A stretch of 64,000 nucleotides of DNA from Motiliproteus sp047633175 (lineage in GTDB: Bacteria > Pseudomonadota > Gammaproteobacteria > Pseudomonadales > Balneatricaceae): positions 1 to 64,000 of the forward strand of contig JBLIEQ010000022.1 in the NCBI GenBank assembly GCA_047633175.1, in the 5' to 3' direction. A program made the translations under genes and the position numbers. The notes below the pieces were generated by a model. The model was not told the origin of the DNA. It saw nothing but the letters and a program-made list of their open reading frames with translations, and searched no databases. Below, in pieces: positions 54,993 through 63,418 of this stretch. Numbering within the stretch: position 1 is the first letter of the stretch; each line of letters starts with the position of its first letter.

Positions 54993-57128
54993 ATGAGCCT
55001 CAAAAAATCCCTGCTGTTATCTGCACTGCTTTTATTAGGCGCTCTGTTCTTCCTGTTTGATCTGCACCAACTGCTCAGCCTGGAGAGCCTTAAACAGCAT
55101 CAGGCTGATTTTCAGCAATCCCTGCAGCAAAGCCCCTTGCTGACCGGTGGCGGCTTCTTTGTGCTCTATATCCTGATTACCGCCTTGTCGCTGCCGGGGG
55201 CAGCGGTGATGACACTGGCCGCAGGCGCACTGTTCGGTTTCGGCTGGGGGCTGCTACTCGTCTCTTTCGCCAGCTCCCTGGGCGCGACCCTGGCCTTTCT
55301 GGTCTCGCGCTACCTGTTCCGGGGCATGCTGCAACAACGCTTTGGCAGCCAGTTGCAAGCAATCAACGCTGGCATAGAGCGAGACGGCGCCTTCTATCTG
55401 TTTACCCTGCGGCTGGTACCGTTGTTCCCGTTCTTTGTGATCAATCTTGTTATGGGCCTGACCCAGCTGCGTACCCTCACCTTCTACTGGGTCAGTCAGG
55501 TGGGCATGTTGGTAGGAACGATGGTGTTTATTAACGCGGGTACCCAGTTGGGACAGATCGAATCCCTGTCGGGCATCCTCTCTCCGGGGTTGATCATCTC
55601 GTTCTGCCTGCTGGGCGTGTTCCCGCTGGTGGCCAAGAATATCGTACAGCGTGTTCGCAGCCGTCAGCTGTATCGCGACATCGACAGACCGAGTCAGTTT
55701 GATACCAACCTGGTGGTTATCGGTGGCGGTTCGGCAGGACTGGTCAGCGCCTATATCGCAGCGGCGACTAAAGCCAAGGTCAGCCTGATTGAAAAACACC
55801 GCATGGGGGGCGACTGCCTCAACACCGGCTGCGTGCCCTCCAAGGCGCTGCTGCGCTCGGCTAAGTTTATCGCCGAGGCGCGAAAATCTGAGCAACTAGG
55901 GATCGAACATGTCGAACTGCGTTTCGATTTCGCCCAGATTATGGAGCGGGTCCAACGGGTCATTAAGACCGTCGAACCCCATGATTCTATCGAACGCTAT
56001 ACGGGGCTGGGGGTTGACTGCATCCAGGGTGAGGCCAAAATCCTCTCTCCTTATCGCGTCGAGGTAGACGGTAAGATCATCACCACCCGTAATATCATCG
56101 TGGCCACCGGCGCACGCCCGGCCATGCCAGCCATCCCTAATATCGAGGCGATGAACCCGCTGACCTCTGATACGCTCTGGTCGCTTCGCGAGCAACCCAA
56201 ACGCTTGCTGGTATTGGGTGGTGGGCCGATCGGCTGCGAGCTGACACAGGCGTTCCAACGCCTCGGCACCCAAGTCATTCAGGTACTGCGGGGGCCTCGG
56301 TTACTGCCACGCGAGGATCGGGATATCGCCGAGTATGTGCAAAATAAATTTATCGAAGAAGGTGTCGATCTGCGCCTCAACCACAGGATGCTTGAGTTTG
56401 TGACGATCGATGATGAAAAGCACCTGCGCTGTGAATACCAGGGCGAAAAACTCGCGATAGGTTTCGACCTATTACTGGTAGCCACGGGGCGTAAGGCCAA
56501 TGTCACCGGCTTCGGACTGGAGGCCCTGGAGATCCCGTTAATGGCCGATGGTCGAATCCAGGTCAATGAAGCCCTGCAAACCCGTTTTCCCAATATCTAT
56601 GCCTGCGGTGATGTGTGCAGCCCTTATCAATTTACCCACAGTGCCGCCCATCAGGCCTGGTACGCGGCAGTTAATGCCCTGCTGGGTGGATTAAAGACCT
56701 TTAAAGTCGATTATTCGCTGATTCCCGCAGCCACCTTTACCGATCCGGAAGTGGCCCGCGTGGGGCTAAATGAGCAGGAGGCAACAGCTCAGGGGATCGC
56801 CTATGAGGTCAGCCTTTACAATCTCGAAGAGCTCGACCGGGCGATCACCGATGAGAACGCCTCAGGCCTGGTCAAGGTACTCACGGTTCCTGGTAAAGAT
56901 AAGATTCTGGGAGCCGCGATTGTCGGGCCGCTGGCCGGTGAGCTGATCAGCGAATTTACCCTGTCGATGCGTTATGGTCTGGGTCTGAACAAGATTCTTG
57001 GCACCATCCATATCTATCCGACGCTGAGTGAGGCCAACAAATATGCTGCCGGACAGTGGAAACGTGCACATATCCCGCACCGCCTGCTGGCTTATGTCGA
57101 GCGTTATCATCGCTGGCGTCGTGGATAA
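54993..57128 (+). CDS. TVP38/DedA-like membrane domain fused to disulfide reductase
   Basis: The 711-residue fusion has an N-terminal SNARE-associated (TVP38/TMEM64) membrane domain of about 230 residues (with GAALFGFGWGLLLVSFASSL-like sequence) and a C-terminal FAD/NAD-disulfide oxidoreductase. The reductase has the dinucleotide motif NLVVIGGGSAGLVSA (about 238), redox pair Cys275 and Cys280 (GDCLNTGCVPSK), NADPH motif VLGGGPIGCELTQA, and the C-terminal dimer domain with the catalytic HIYPTLSEANKYA in place of the usual His-Pro-Thr. It is like mercuric-reductase-like proteins fused to TVP38. ATG 54993 begins the hydrophobic segment. The substrate is unknown. Confidence 0.9.
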   Translation: MSLKKSLLLSALLLLGALFFLFDLHQLLSLESLKQHQADFQQSLQQSPLLTGGGFFVLYILITALSLPGAAVMTLAAGALFGFGWGLLLVSFASSLGATLAFLVSRYLFRGMLQQRFGSQLQAINAGIERDGAFYLFTLRLVPLFPFFVINLVMGLTQLRTLTFYWVSQVGMLVGTMVFINAGTQLGQIESLSGILSPGLIISFCLLGVFPLVAKNIVQRVRSRQLYRDIDRPSQFDTNLVVIGGGSAGLVSAYIAAATKAKVSLIEKHRMGGDCLNTGCVPSKALLRSAKFIAEARKSEQLGIEHVELRFDFAQIMERVQRVIKTVEPHDSIERYTGLGVDCIQGEAKILSPYRVEVDGKIITTRNIIVATGARPAMPAIPNIEAMNPLTSDTLWSLREQPKRLLVLGGGPIGCELTQAFQRLGTQVIQVLRGPRLLPREDRDIAEYVQNKFIEEGVDLRLNHRMLEFVTIDDEKHLRCEYQGEKLAIGFDLLLVATGRKANVTGFGLEALEIPLMADGRIQVNEALQTRFPNIYACGDVCSPYQFTHSAAHQAWYAAVNALLGGLKTFKVDYSLIPAATFTDPEVARVGLNEQEATAQGIAYEVSLYNLEELDRAITDENASGLVKVLTVPGKDKILGAAIVGPLAGELISEFTLSMRYGLGLNKILGTIHIYPTLSEANKYAAGQWKRAHIPHRLLAYVERYHRWRRG

Positions 57129-57512
57129 GCAGCCAGGCTTATTTCTTTTGTAGGTCGGACTAAAGTCCGACCTACAGGGGCCACTGCCTGCCAGCCTTGT
57201 CGGACTACTTTCAACCTACAAAAAGCCGACCCACAAAGACAAAGGCTCTTTCTCTATTTTGCTGATTTCCAGAGGGATCATGATTTATGATTCGACAAAA
57301 GATAACGGTATAAATACGATATACGCCTCAGTGACCTCCAGGAGGTTTGCATACCTTTTTTGCCGATAGGCGACAGCCTACACTTCCACAACAACTAGAT
57401 AACGGTATAAATACGCGCTATGTCCCTGAGTCCGGCGAAGCTATCCATGCGCAGGCGTATGCTAGAATGGTTTGACTTAGCCAATCATATTTATGAGCCA
57501 GAGAGTGACGCC
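57129..57512. repeat. Intergenic region with GTAGGTCGGACT palindrome
   Basis: A perfect 12-bp palindrome, GTAGGTCGGACT and AGTCCGACCTAC (57150-57161, 57164-57175), is followed by further copies of GTCGGACTAC and ACCTACAAAA. The direct repeat GATAACGGTATAAATACG occurs at 57300-57317 and 57396-57413. No gene is seen. Confidence 0.7.
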
Positions 57513-58076
57513 ATGCCATTGCCCCCTTCTGCCCCCCGTCAGCTTCAGCACAGCCGCCATGTGACCTGTCACGGCTACGAGCGTGAAGATGGTATGTTCG
57601 ATATAGAGGGTCGAATGACCGATCGCAAGACCTATGCTATCGATAATCTCGATCGCGGCGGCGAGATCAAGGCCGGAGAATATATTCATAATATGTCGAT
57701 CCGCCTGACGCTGGATCTGGATTTTTTAATCCATCAGGTCGAGGCCGTCATCGATGACTCGCCGTTTACGAGCTGCCCTACTATCACCGCTCGCTTCAAA
57801 CAGCTCGAAGGGGTGCGTATCGCGCCGGGCTGGAATACTAAGATAAGAAAGCTGTTCGCGGGGACTCAGGGCTGCACTCATCTCACCGAACTACTGGGGC
57901 CGATCGCGACCACCGCCTTTCAGGCCACAGGGACGGCGCGGCGTCTGCGTGCAGAACAGAATCCGGATGCCACCGGAGGTCGCAACCCATTAATCAACAG
58001 CTGCCATGCGATGGGTGAGGATACCGAGGTGGTAAGGATTCGCTGGCCAGATCAGCATCGACCCTCTGAAAAATGA
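57513..58076 (+). CDS. DUF2889 protein
   Basis: The 187-residue cytoplasmic protein has the DUF2889 pattern: HVTCHGYEREDGMFDIEG, then MSIRLTLDLDFLIHQVEAVI, and the C-terminal GCTHLTELLGPIATTAFQ. ATG 57513 is preferred because family members begin near MPLPPSAPR and GAGAG precedes it; 31 extra codons upstream have no support. Function is unknown. It lies among repeats and stands alone. Confidence 0.9.
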   Translation: MPLPPSAPRQLQHSRHVTCHGYEREDGMFDIEGRMTDRKTYAIDNLDRGGEIKAGEYIHNMSIRLTLDLDFLIHQVEAVIDDSPFTSCPTITARFKQLEGVRIAPGWNTKIRKLFAGTQGCTHLTELLGPIATTAFQATGTARRLRAEQNPDATGGRNPLINSCHAMGEDTEVVRIRWPDQHRPSEK

Positions 58077-58087
58077 GGCATTTTACC

Positions 58088-58375
58088 AGTTAGGTGTTGC
58101 GACAATTTATTATGCATTATTGTCTTTTTAATCAAACTTCGATTCCGCCTTCCGGCGGCTTCATTTCTTTGTAGCGACAAAGAAAGCGAAGCCATATGTG
58201 GGTTAGGCTTCAGCCTGACGATCGCTGCATCTTGCTAGCACTGTCGGACTACACTCAACCCACATAACGCCGACCCACAGGGCTCCTGTGCTATGAAAGC
58301 CTGCCTGATGCGGTTCGTGCCTCTGCGCACGCTACGTGCTCCATAATTCAAGTCGATGCTTGTGCTAAATACTTA
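58088..58375. repeat. Dispersed intergenic repeat cluster
   Basis: The 320-bp gap before selU is filled by repeat modules: 58088-58195 aligns with 8270-8378; 58199-58265 has the GGTTAGGCTTCAGCCTGAC and GTCGGACTAC modules; 58340-58375 (CCATAATTCAAGTCGATGC) matches the MITE-like ends at 37800-37837 and 38550-38579. No gene is present. Confidence 0.7.
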
Positions 58376-58397
58376 CATCCACTTAAAAACAGGGCTC

Positions 58398-59510
58398 TTA
58401 GGTTGCACTATGCTCGCGCCGATACTGCGCAAACCAGGCCGCCACCTCCGCCTGATTCCCCCTGAAGATCACCCGATCACTTTTTTTGTTGAGCTGGTAA
58501 TCGTACATGGGGTCGTAATACTGGCTTAGCATCGCCTCGATCCAGATCCGGTGCAGGTCGGTCTTACCCTCTTGCAGATGCTGATCCAGGGCGGCCTGCA
58601 TCTGCTCGGCGATAACCACATAGCGCTCACCGCCCAGGCGTTTACGGACCCGACCCAGGCTGGCCAGCATATACTCGGCGTACTGCCGCAAGCCCTCCTC
58701 GGCACCATAATGGTCGCGATATTCGGCGGCCAGATCATCGACATAATCAGACTTCACCTGCTCGACGCGCAGCGCCATAGGCTCTTCGAGTACTGCGATC
58801 GGTGCCAGCCCCATCGACTTGTACAGGTTCAGGGGTAACGGCAGACTGCCGATCAGATGACTCTCGTCTTCAAGCATCAGCGGACCCGGGGTGCTTTTTT
58901 CGAGCTTGAGCAGCTTAACCGCCAGGGCGTTTTCAAAGTTGATCTGGGTCGGCTGGGGCGTCACTCGGCGGCCAAAGCTGGAGCCCCTGTGATTGGCAAA
59001 ACCTTCCAGATCGACCGAGGCGGCGATCTTGTCGATCACCCGGGTTTTTCCGGTGCCCGTGCGGCCGCTGAGGATCAACCAGGGGCGCTGTTCGGCCTGG
59101 CTATTGATCACATCGATCAAAAACTGGCGCATCGCCTTGTAGCCACCGGTGATCAACGGATACTCGACCCCTGCATCAGCCATCCACTGCCGTGAGAGGT
59201 GCGAACGCAACCCGCCGCGAAAGCAGTAGATATGCCCCTGAGGATGTTGCCGGGCGAACTCACTCCAGGCCGCGACCCGCTGCTCTTTAAGCTCACCACA
59301 GACCAGCTGGTGGCCCAGCTCGATCGCCGCCTGCTGGCCTTTATGCTTATAGCAGGTCCCGACTTGCGCCCGCTCCGTGTCTGACATCAACGGCAAGTTA
59401 ACGCTCTGCGGGAAGGCCCCCTTGGCGAACTCCACCGGTGCCCGAGTATCGATCATCGGGGTATCGTTAAGAAACAGCTCGGCGTAGTTCTCCGTATCTA
59501 GCAGGCTCAT
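58398..59510 (-). CDS. selU: tRNA 2-selenouridine synthase
   Basis: SelU (MnmH/YbbB) replaces sulfur with selenium at the wobble 2-thiouridine of Lys, Glu and Gln tRNAs, using selenophosphate. The 370-residue protein has a rhodanese domain with the active-site Cys in IYCFRGGLRSHL, and a P-loop ATPase region (LSGRTGTGKTRVID, about 141-154). It overlaps the selD stop by two bases (ATGA arrangement), so the two are co-translated. Confidence 0.95.
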   Translation of the reverse strand: MSLLDTENYAELFLNDTPMIDTRAPVEFAKGAFPQSVNLPLMSDTERAQVGTCYKHKGQQAAIELGHQLVCGELKEQRVAAWSEFARQHPQGHIYCFRGGLRSHLSRQWMADAGVEYPLITGGYKAMRQFLIDVINSQAEQRPWLILSGRTGTGKTRVIDKIAASVDLEGFANHRGSSFGRRVTPQPTQINFENALAVKLLKLEKSTPGPLMLEDESHLIGSLPLPLNLYKSMGLAPIAVLEEPMALRVEQVKSDYVDDLAAEYRDHYGAEEGLRQYAEYMLASLGRVRKRLGGERYVVIAEQMQAALDQHLQEGKTDLHRIWIEAMLSQYYDPMYDYQLNKKSDRVIFRGNQAEVAAWFAQYRREHSAT

Positions 59511-60640
59511 AATGAGGTAACCAGTTCGATCAGGATCGCGCTGTCGGTTGCGCTGTCGGTTGCGCTGTCGGTTGCGCTCTCAGTAGCGCTCTCAGTAGCG
59601 CTCTCAGTAGCGCTCTCGGCCACGTGCTCGACGCGGGCCAGCAACTGCCCTATCGGCTGATCGCTGAGTCCCTGCTGCCTGAGCAGCGACTGCACCTCGG
59701 CTTCAGAGTCAGCATTGACCGCGACCAGCAATCCCCCGCTGGTTTGCGGATCGCAGAGGATGGCGCGCTGAATCTCCGTCAGGACCCCAATTTTGGCGCC
59801 GTAGCTGTCAAAATTTCGCAGGGTACCGCCGGGTACCGCACCCGCCTCCAGATAGAACATCACCTGTTCGAGCAGCGGAATCTGCTCAAATTGCAGCTCG
59901 GCCCTCAGGCCACTGCCTTCACACATCTCGATCAGATGCCCCAGCAGCCCGAAACCGGTGACATCGGTCATGGCGCTGACCCCCTCAATCGCGGCCAGCG
60001 GAATCCCCAACGTATTGAGCTGACACATAGAATCGCGGGCGATATGCGCGTGTTCCGGACTAAGCAGTGACTGTTTCTGCGCGGTCGAGAGGATGCCGAC
60101 TCCCAGGGCCTTGGTCAGATAGAGGCGGGCACCCGCCTGAGCGGTGTCGTTGCGCTTGATCCGGCGTTGATCGACCAGACCGGTAACCGCCAGCCCGAAG
60201 ATCGGCTCGGGGGCATCGATACTGTGGCCACCGGCCAGCAGAATACCCGCCTCTTTACAGGCCTGACGTCCGCCATCAATCACCTGAGCGGCTATTTCAG
60301 CCCCCAGGATGTTGATCGGCCAGCCGAGGATCGCGATCGCCATCGCCGGGGTGCCGCCCATCGCGTAGACATCGGAGATGGCGTTGGTGGCGGCGATCCG
60401 ACCGAAATCAAAGGGATCATCGACGATCGGCATAAAAAAGTCGGTGGTGCTGATCACGGCCTGGCCGTTATCCAGCGCATATACGGCGGCATCATCCTTG
60501 GAGCTGTTACCCACCAACAGGCGTTCATCCTGGGGCAGTTCAAGACTGGTCTTGAGAATCTGATCCAACACATTAGGGGCTATCTTACAGCCACAACCAG
60601 CGCCGTGGCTGTAGGCAGTCAAACGAACGGGATCACTCAT
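59507..60640 (-). CDS. selD: Selenophosphate synthetase with tandem-repeat C-terminus
   Basis: SelD makes selenophosphate from selenide and ATP. ATG 60640 (MSDPVRLTAYSHGAGCGCK) matches the usual N-terminus; the 41 upstream codons are not conserved. The catalytic site is Cys16 with Lys19 and not selenocysteine. The 377-residue enzyme has DDAAVYALDNGQAVISTTDF. After the normal end (about residue 340) it carries a Ser-Ala-Thr-Glu/Asp tail from seven 12-bp units (59538-59621). The terminal ILIELVTSL resembles a native end displaced outwards. Confidence 0.93.
   Translation of the reverse strand: MSDPVRLTAYSHGAGCGCKIAPNVLDQILKTSLELPQDERLLVGNSSKDDAAVYALDNGQAVISTTDFFMPIVDDPFDFGRIAATNAISDVYAMGGTPAMAIAILGWPINILGAEIAAQVIDGGRQACKEAGILLAGGHSIDAPEPIFGLAVTGLVDQRRIKRNDTAQAGARLYLTKALGVGILSTAQKQSLLSPEHAHIARDSMCQLNTLGIPLAAIEGVSAMTDVTGFGLLGHLIEMCEGSGLRAELQFEQIPLLEQVMFYLEAGAVPGGTLRNFDSYGAKIGVLTEIQRAILCDPQTSGGLLVAVNADSEAEVQSLLRQQGLSDQPIGQLLARVEHVAESATESATESATESATDSATDSATDSAILIELVTSL
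59538..59621 (-). repeat. 12-bp repeat array in selD
   Basis: Seven 12-bp units: three GCGCTGTCGGTT, three GCGCTCTCAGTA and a final GCGCTCTCGGCC, on the plus strand. They encode Ser-Ala-Thr-Asp and Ser-Ala-Thr-Glu in frame on the minus strand. The two homogeneous blocks indicate expansion from single units. Confidence 0.93.
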
Positions 60641-60844
60641 GGGATGCAGACTCTTGGTGGCAATACAGCAATACCGGATCAGGTTCCGCGACCCGGTCAT
60701 AAAATAGCAGCCCTTTATAGCGAAAAACGACCGAAAAGTCGATGTCAGCGAACCCTTCGCCAACGCTGCGCTATAGAGCTACAGTATGATCTAGCCTTAG
60801 CCATACCCTTAGCCATAGCCTGATCGGACCTGAGGAATACCACC
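60641..60844. other. Divergent promoter region of selD-selU and fadE
   Basis: A 12-bp tandem repeat, CCTTAGCCATAC/G in three copies (about 60792-60822), precedes fadE. An inverted TTCCGCGACCC is present but no clear promoter box could be chosen. Confidence 0.5.
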
Positions 60845-63271
60845 ATGCTGCTGATTCTTGGATTGATCATTCTAGTACTGCTCTTAGCCTACCGGGGGGC
60901 TGGCCGGACGGGCTGGAGCCTATTGCTGGTCTCCACCCTGCTGGTTATCACCTTCTTTTCGGGAACACTCTTGATAACAGTGTCTGTGTGGCTCCTCGGC
61001 AGCGCCCTGTTACTGCTGCTGTTTAACGGCACGTTGCGCAGACGCTATCTAATCAGCCCGGTTATGAACGGGCTCCGCCGCGCCCTGCCCCCCATCTCGA
61101 ATACCGAGAAAGCCGCTATCGATGCCGGTACGGTAGGCTGGGAAGCAGAACTCTTTAATGGCACGCCCCAGTGGCAGCAGCTGCTGCAGCAGCCAAAGCC
61201 CCAACTCAGCGCCGAAGAGCAAGCCTTTCTCGACGGCCCGGTAGAACAGCTCTGCCTAAAGCTCGACGACTGGGAGATCGTGCAGCGCAGCCATAACCTA
61301 TCCGCAGAGACCTGGACACTGCTGCGGGAGCAGGGGTTTTTCGCGATGATTATCCCCAAAAAATTCGGAGGCAAAGGTTTCTCTGCCCTGGCACACTCCA
61401 GCGTGGTCATGAAAATTTCTAGCCGCAGTATCTCCGCCGCCGTCACGGTGATGGTACCCAACTCCCTGGGGCCGGCCGAACTACTGCTGCATTATGGTAC
61501 CGAATCGCAGCAACAGTATTACCTGCCTCGCCTTGCCAGCGGCATCGAGATTCCCTGCTTTGCGCTGACCTCGGCGGATGCCGGCTCCGATGCCGGCGCC
61601 CTGAGTGACAGCGGCATCGTGACTTGGGGGCAATGGCACGGCGAGCGGGTCCTCGGGCTGCGCCTTAACTGGAGCAAGCGCTATATCACCCTGGCACCGG
61701 TCGCGACCCTGCTGGGTCTGGCGTTTAAGGTGTTTGATCCCGACGGGCTGCTCGGCGAGCAACAAAGCCTCGGGATTACCTGCGCCCTGGTTCCTGTGGA
61801 TCTGGAGGGCGTACAGATCGGCGACCGCCACCGACCGCTCACCTGCGCCTTTATGAACGGGCCGACTCAAGGCCAGGAGGTGTTTATTCCGCTGGAGCAG
61901 ATCATCGGCGGGCGTCAACAGATCGGCAACGGCTGGTCGATGCTGCTGAACTGCCTGTCGGTGGGACGCGCCATCTCCCTGCCAGCCCAGAGTTGCGGTG
62001 CCGCCAAGCTGGCCAGCCTGAGCAGCGGCGCCTACAGCCGCATTCGGCAACAATTTAACAGCCCGATCTGCGACTTCGAGGGGGTAAGCGAGGCCCTGGC
62101 CTCTATCGCAGGGCTCACCTACCTGATGGACAGCGCCCGCACGCTGACCACCGCGATGGTCGACCGGGGCGAAAAGCCCTCGGTCGCCTCGGCGATCATC
62201 AAGTATCACAATACCGAGATGATGCGCACCCTGGTCAACCAAGCGATGGATATTCATGGCGGGCGCGGCGTCATCGACGGCCCACGCAACTATCTGGCGC
62301 GCGTCTATCAGGCCGTTCCTATCGGCATTACCGTAGAGGGCGCCAACATTCTGACCCGCAACCTGATGATCTTTGGCCAGGGATCGATCCGCTGTCACCG
62401 GTTCCTGCTGTCGGAGATGGAAGCCAGCGCTAATCCGGACCGAGCTGCCGGGCTCCTCGCCCTCGACCAGGCCCTGAGTGGACATCTCCGCCACAGTGCC
62501 CAGCTGGCATCCCGAGCATTGCTGTTGGGACTCACCCGTGGCCGCCTCTTCGCCACCGAGGGGGTTCCCGAGCCCCTGCAGCGCTATGCCCAGCAACTCA
62601 ACCGAATGAGCGCGGCCTTTGCCCTGGTGAGCGACTGCACCCTGTTAACCCTGGGCGGCACGCTGAAATTTAAAGAGCGCATCTCCGCACGCCTGGGTGA
62701 TGTGCTCAGCCATCTCTATCTGGCCTCGGCGGTGCTTAAACGCTACGCCGATGATGGCATGCCGGCAGAGGACCGCCCGCTGCTGCAGTGGTGCATGGCG
62801 TACAGCCTGCATAAACAACAGCAGGGATTGATCGAACTGCTGCATAACTACCCCTCAGGCATGCTGGGCGGGTTGCTGAGACTCTGGATCTTCCCTGGTG
62901 GTTGTCACTATCGCGGCCCGAGTGATCGCCTGGGACAACAAGCAGCCAGCTGTCTGCTGACCGATACCCCGACGCGCCAGCGTCTAATACAGGGAGTGTT
63001 TTACAGCCGCGACCCGCTCGATCCTGTCGGACGGGTCGAAAATGCCTTCCAGCTGACCCTGGCCAACAATGCGGTGGAGCAGCGACTACAGCAGGCCCAG
63101 CGCGATGGCGCTCTGAAGCAGGGGCCGATCACGCCTGCGCTGTTACAGCAGGCTATAGCAGCAGGCCTGCTTAACGAGACCGAGGAGCGCCATTACCTGC
63201 AGACCCTGGCGGCCGTGGATGATGCGATCCAGGTCGATCATTACCGGCCAGCCAAAAAATTTCAGCCTTAG
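60845..63271 (+). CDS. fadE: Acyl-CoA dehydrogenase, FadE type
   Basis: FadE performs the first oxidation of fatty-acyl-CoA in beta-oxidation, passing electrons to FAD. The 808-residue protein has two N-terminal membrane helices (about 1-65), an acyl-CoA dehydrogenase core (IIPKKFGGKGFSALAHSSVV; ALTSADAGSDAGALSDSGIV; QAMDIHGGRGVIDGPRNYL), and a C-terminal DUF1974 extension, matching E. coli FadE (814 aa). Catalytic Glu of the family lies in the IHGGRG region. The gene stands alone, with no FadR site identified. Confidence 0.94.
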   Translation: MLLILGLIILVLLLAYRGAGRTGWSLLLVSTLLVITFFSGTLLITVSVWLLGSALLLLLFNGTLRRRYLISPVMNGLRRALPPISNTEKAAIDAGTVGWEAELFNGTPQWQQLLQQPKPQLSAEEQAFLDGPVEQLCLKLDDWEIVQRSHNLSAETWTLLREQGFFAMIIPKKFGGKGFSALAHSSVVMKISSRSISAAVTVMVPNSLGPAELLLHYGTESQQQYYLPRLASGIEIPCFALTSADAGSDAGALSDSGIVTWGQWHGERVLGLRLNWSKRYITLAPVATLLGLAFKVFDPDGLLGEQQSLGITCALVPVDLEGVQIGDRHRPLTCAFMNGPTQGQEVFIPLEQIIGGRQQIGNGWSMLLNCLSVGRAISLPAQSCGAAKLASLSSGAYSRIRQQFNSPICDFEGVSEALASIAGLTYLMDSARTLTTAMVDRGEKPSVASAIIKYHNTEMMRTLVNQAMDIHGGRGVIDGPRNYLARVYQAVPIGITVEGANILTRNLMIFGQGSIRCHRFLLSEMEASANPDRAAGLLALDQALSGHLRHSAQLASRALLLGLTRGRLFATEGVPEPLQRYAQQLNRMSAAFALVSDCTLLTLGGTLKFKERISARLGDVLSHLYLASAVLKRYADDGMPAEDRPLLQWCMAYSLHKQQQGLIELLHNYPSGMLGGLLRLWIFPGGCHYRGPSDRLGQQAASCLLTDTPTRQRLIQGVFYSRDPLDPVGRVENAFQLTLANNAVEQRLQQAQRDGALKQGPITPALLQQAIAAGLLNETEERHYLQTLAAVDDAIQVDHYRPAKKFQP

Positions 63272-63361
63272 CCCGTCAGGCCTGCCGGGAACCCCCTCCC
63301 CACCTTCGAATATATCCCGAGGTCTCTGCAGACCGAAGCTGCCTTAAGGGGGCGCTTGGTG

Positions 63362-63367
63362 TATAAT
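63362..63367 (+). promoter_or_regulatory. -10 box upstream of purB
   Basis: A perfect TATAAT lies 52 bp before purB. The -35 region is not consensus. A T-rich segment follows, so the 5' leader is about 45 bases long. Confidence 0.6.
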
Positions 63368-63418
63368 TTTTGCTGCTTTTTTCTGATCAATTTCCTACCC
63401 ATTTAAGAGAGTGTGTCC

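Noticed and set aside
61481..62596. 371-codon minus-strand frame opposite fadE
   Set aside because: Shadow of fadE; no family signal in the translated sequence.
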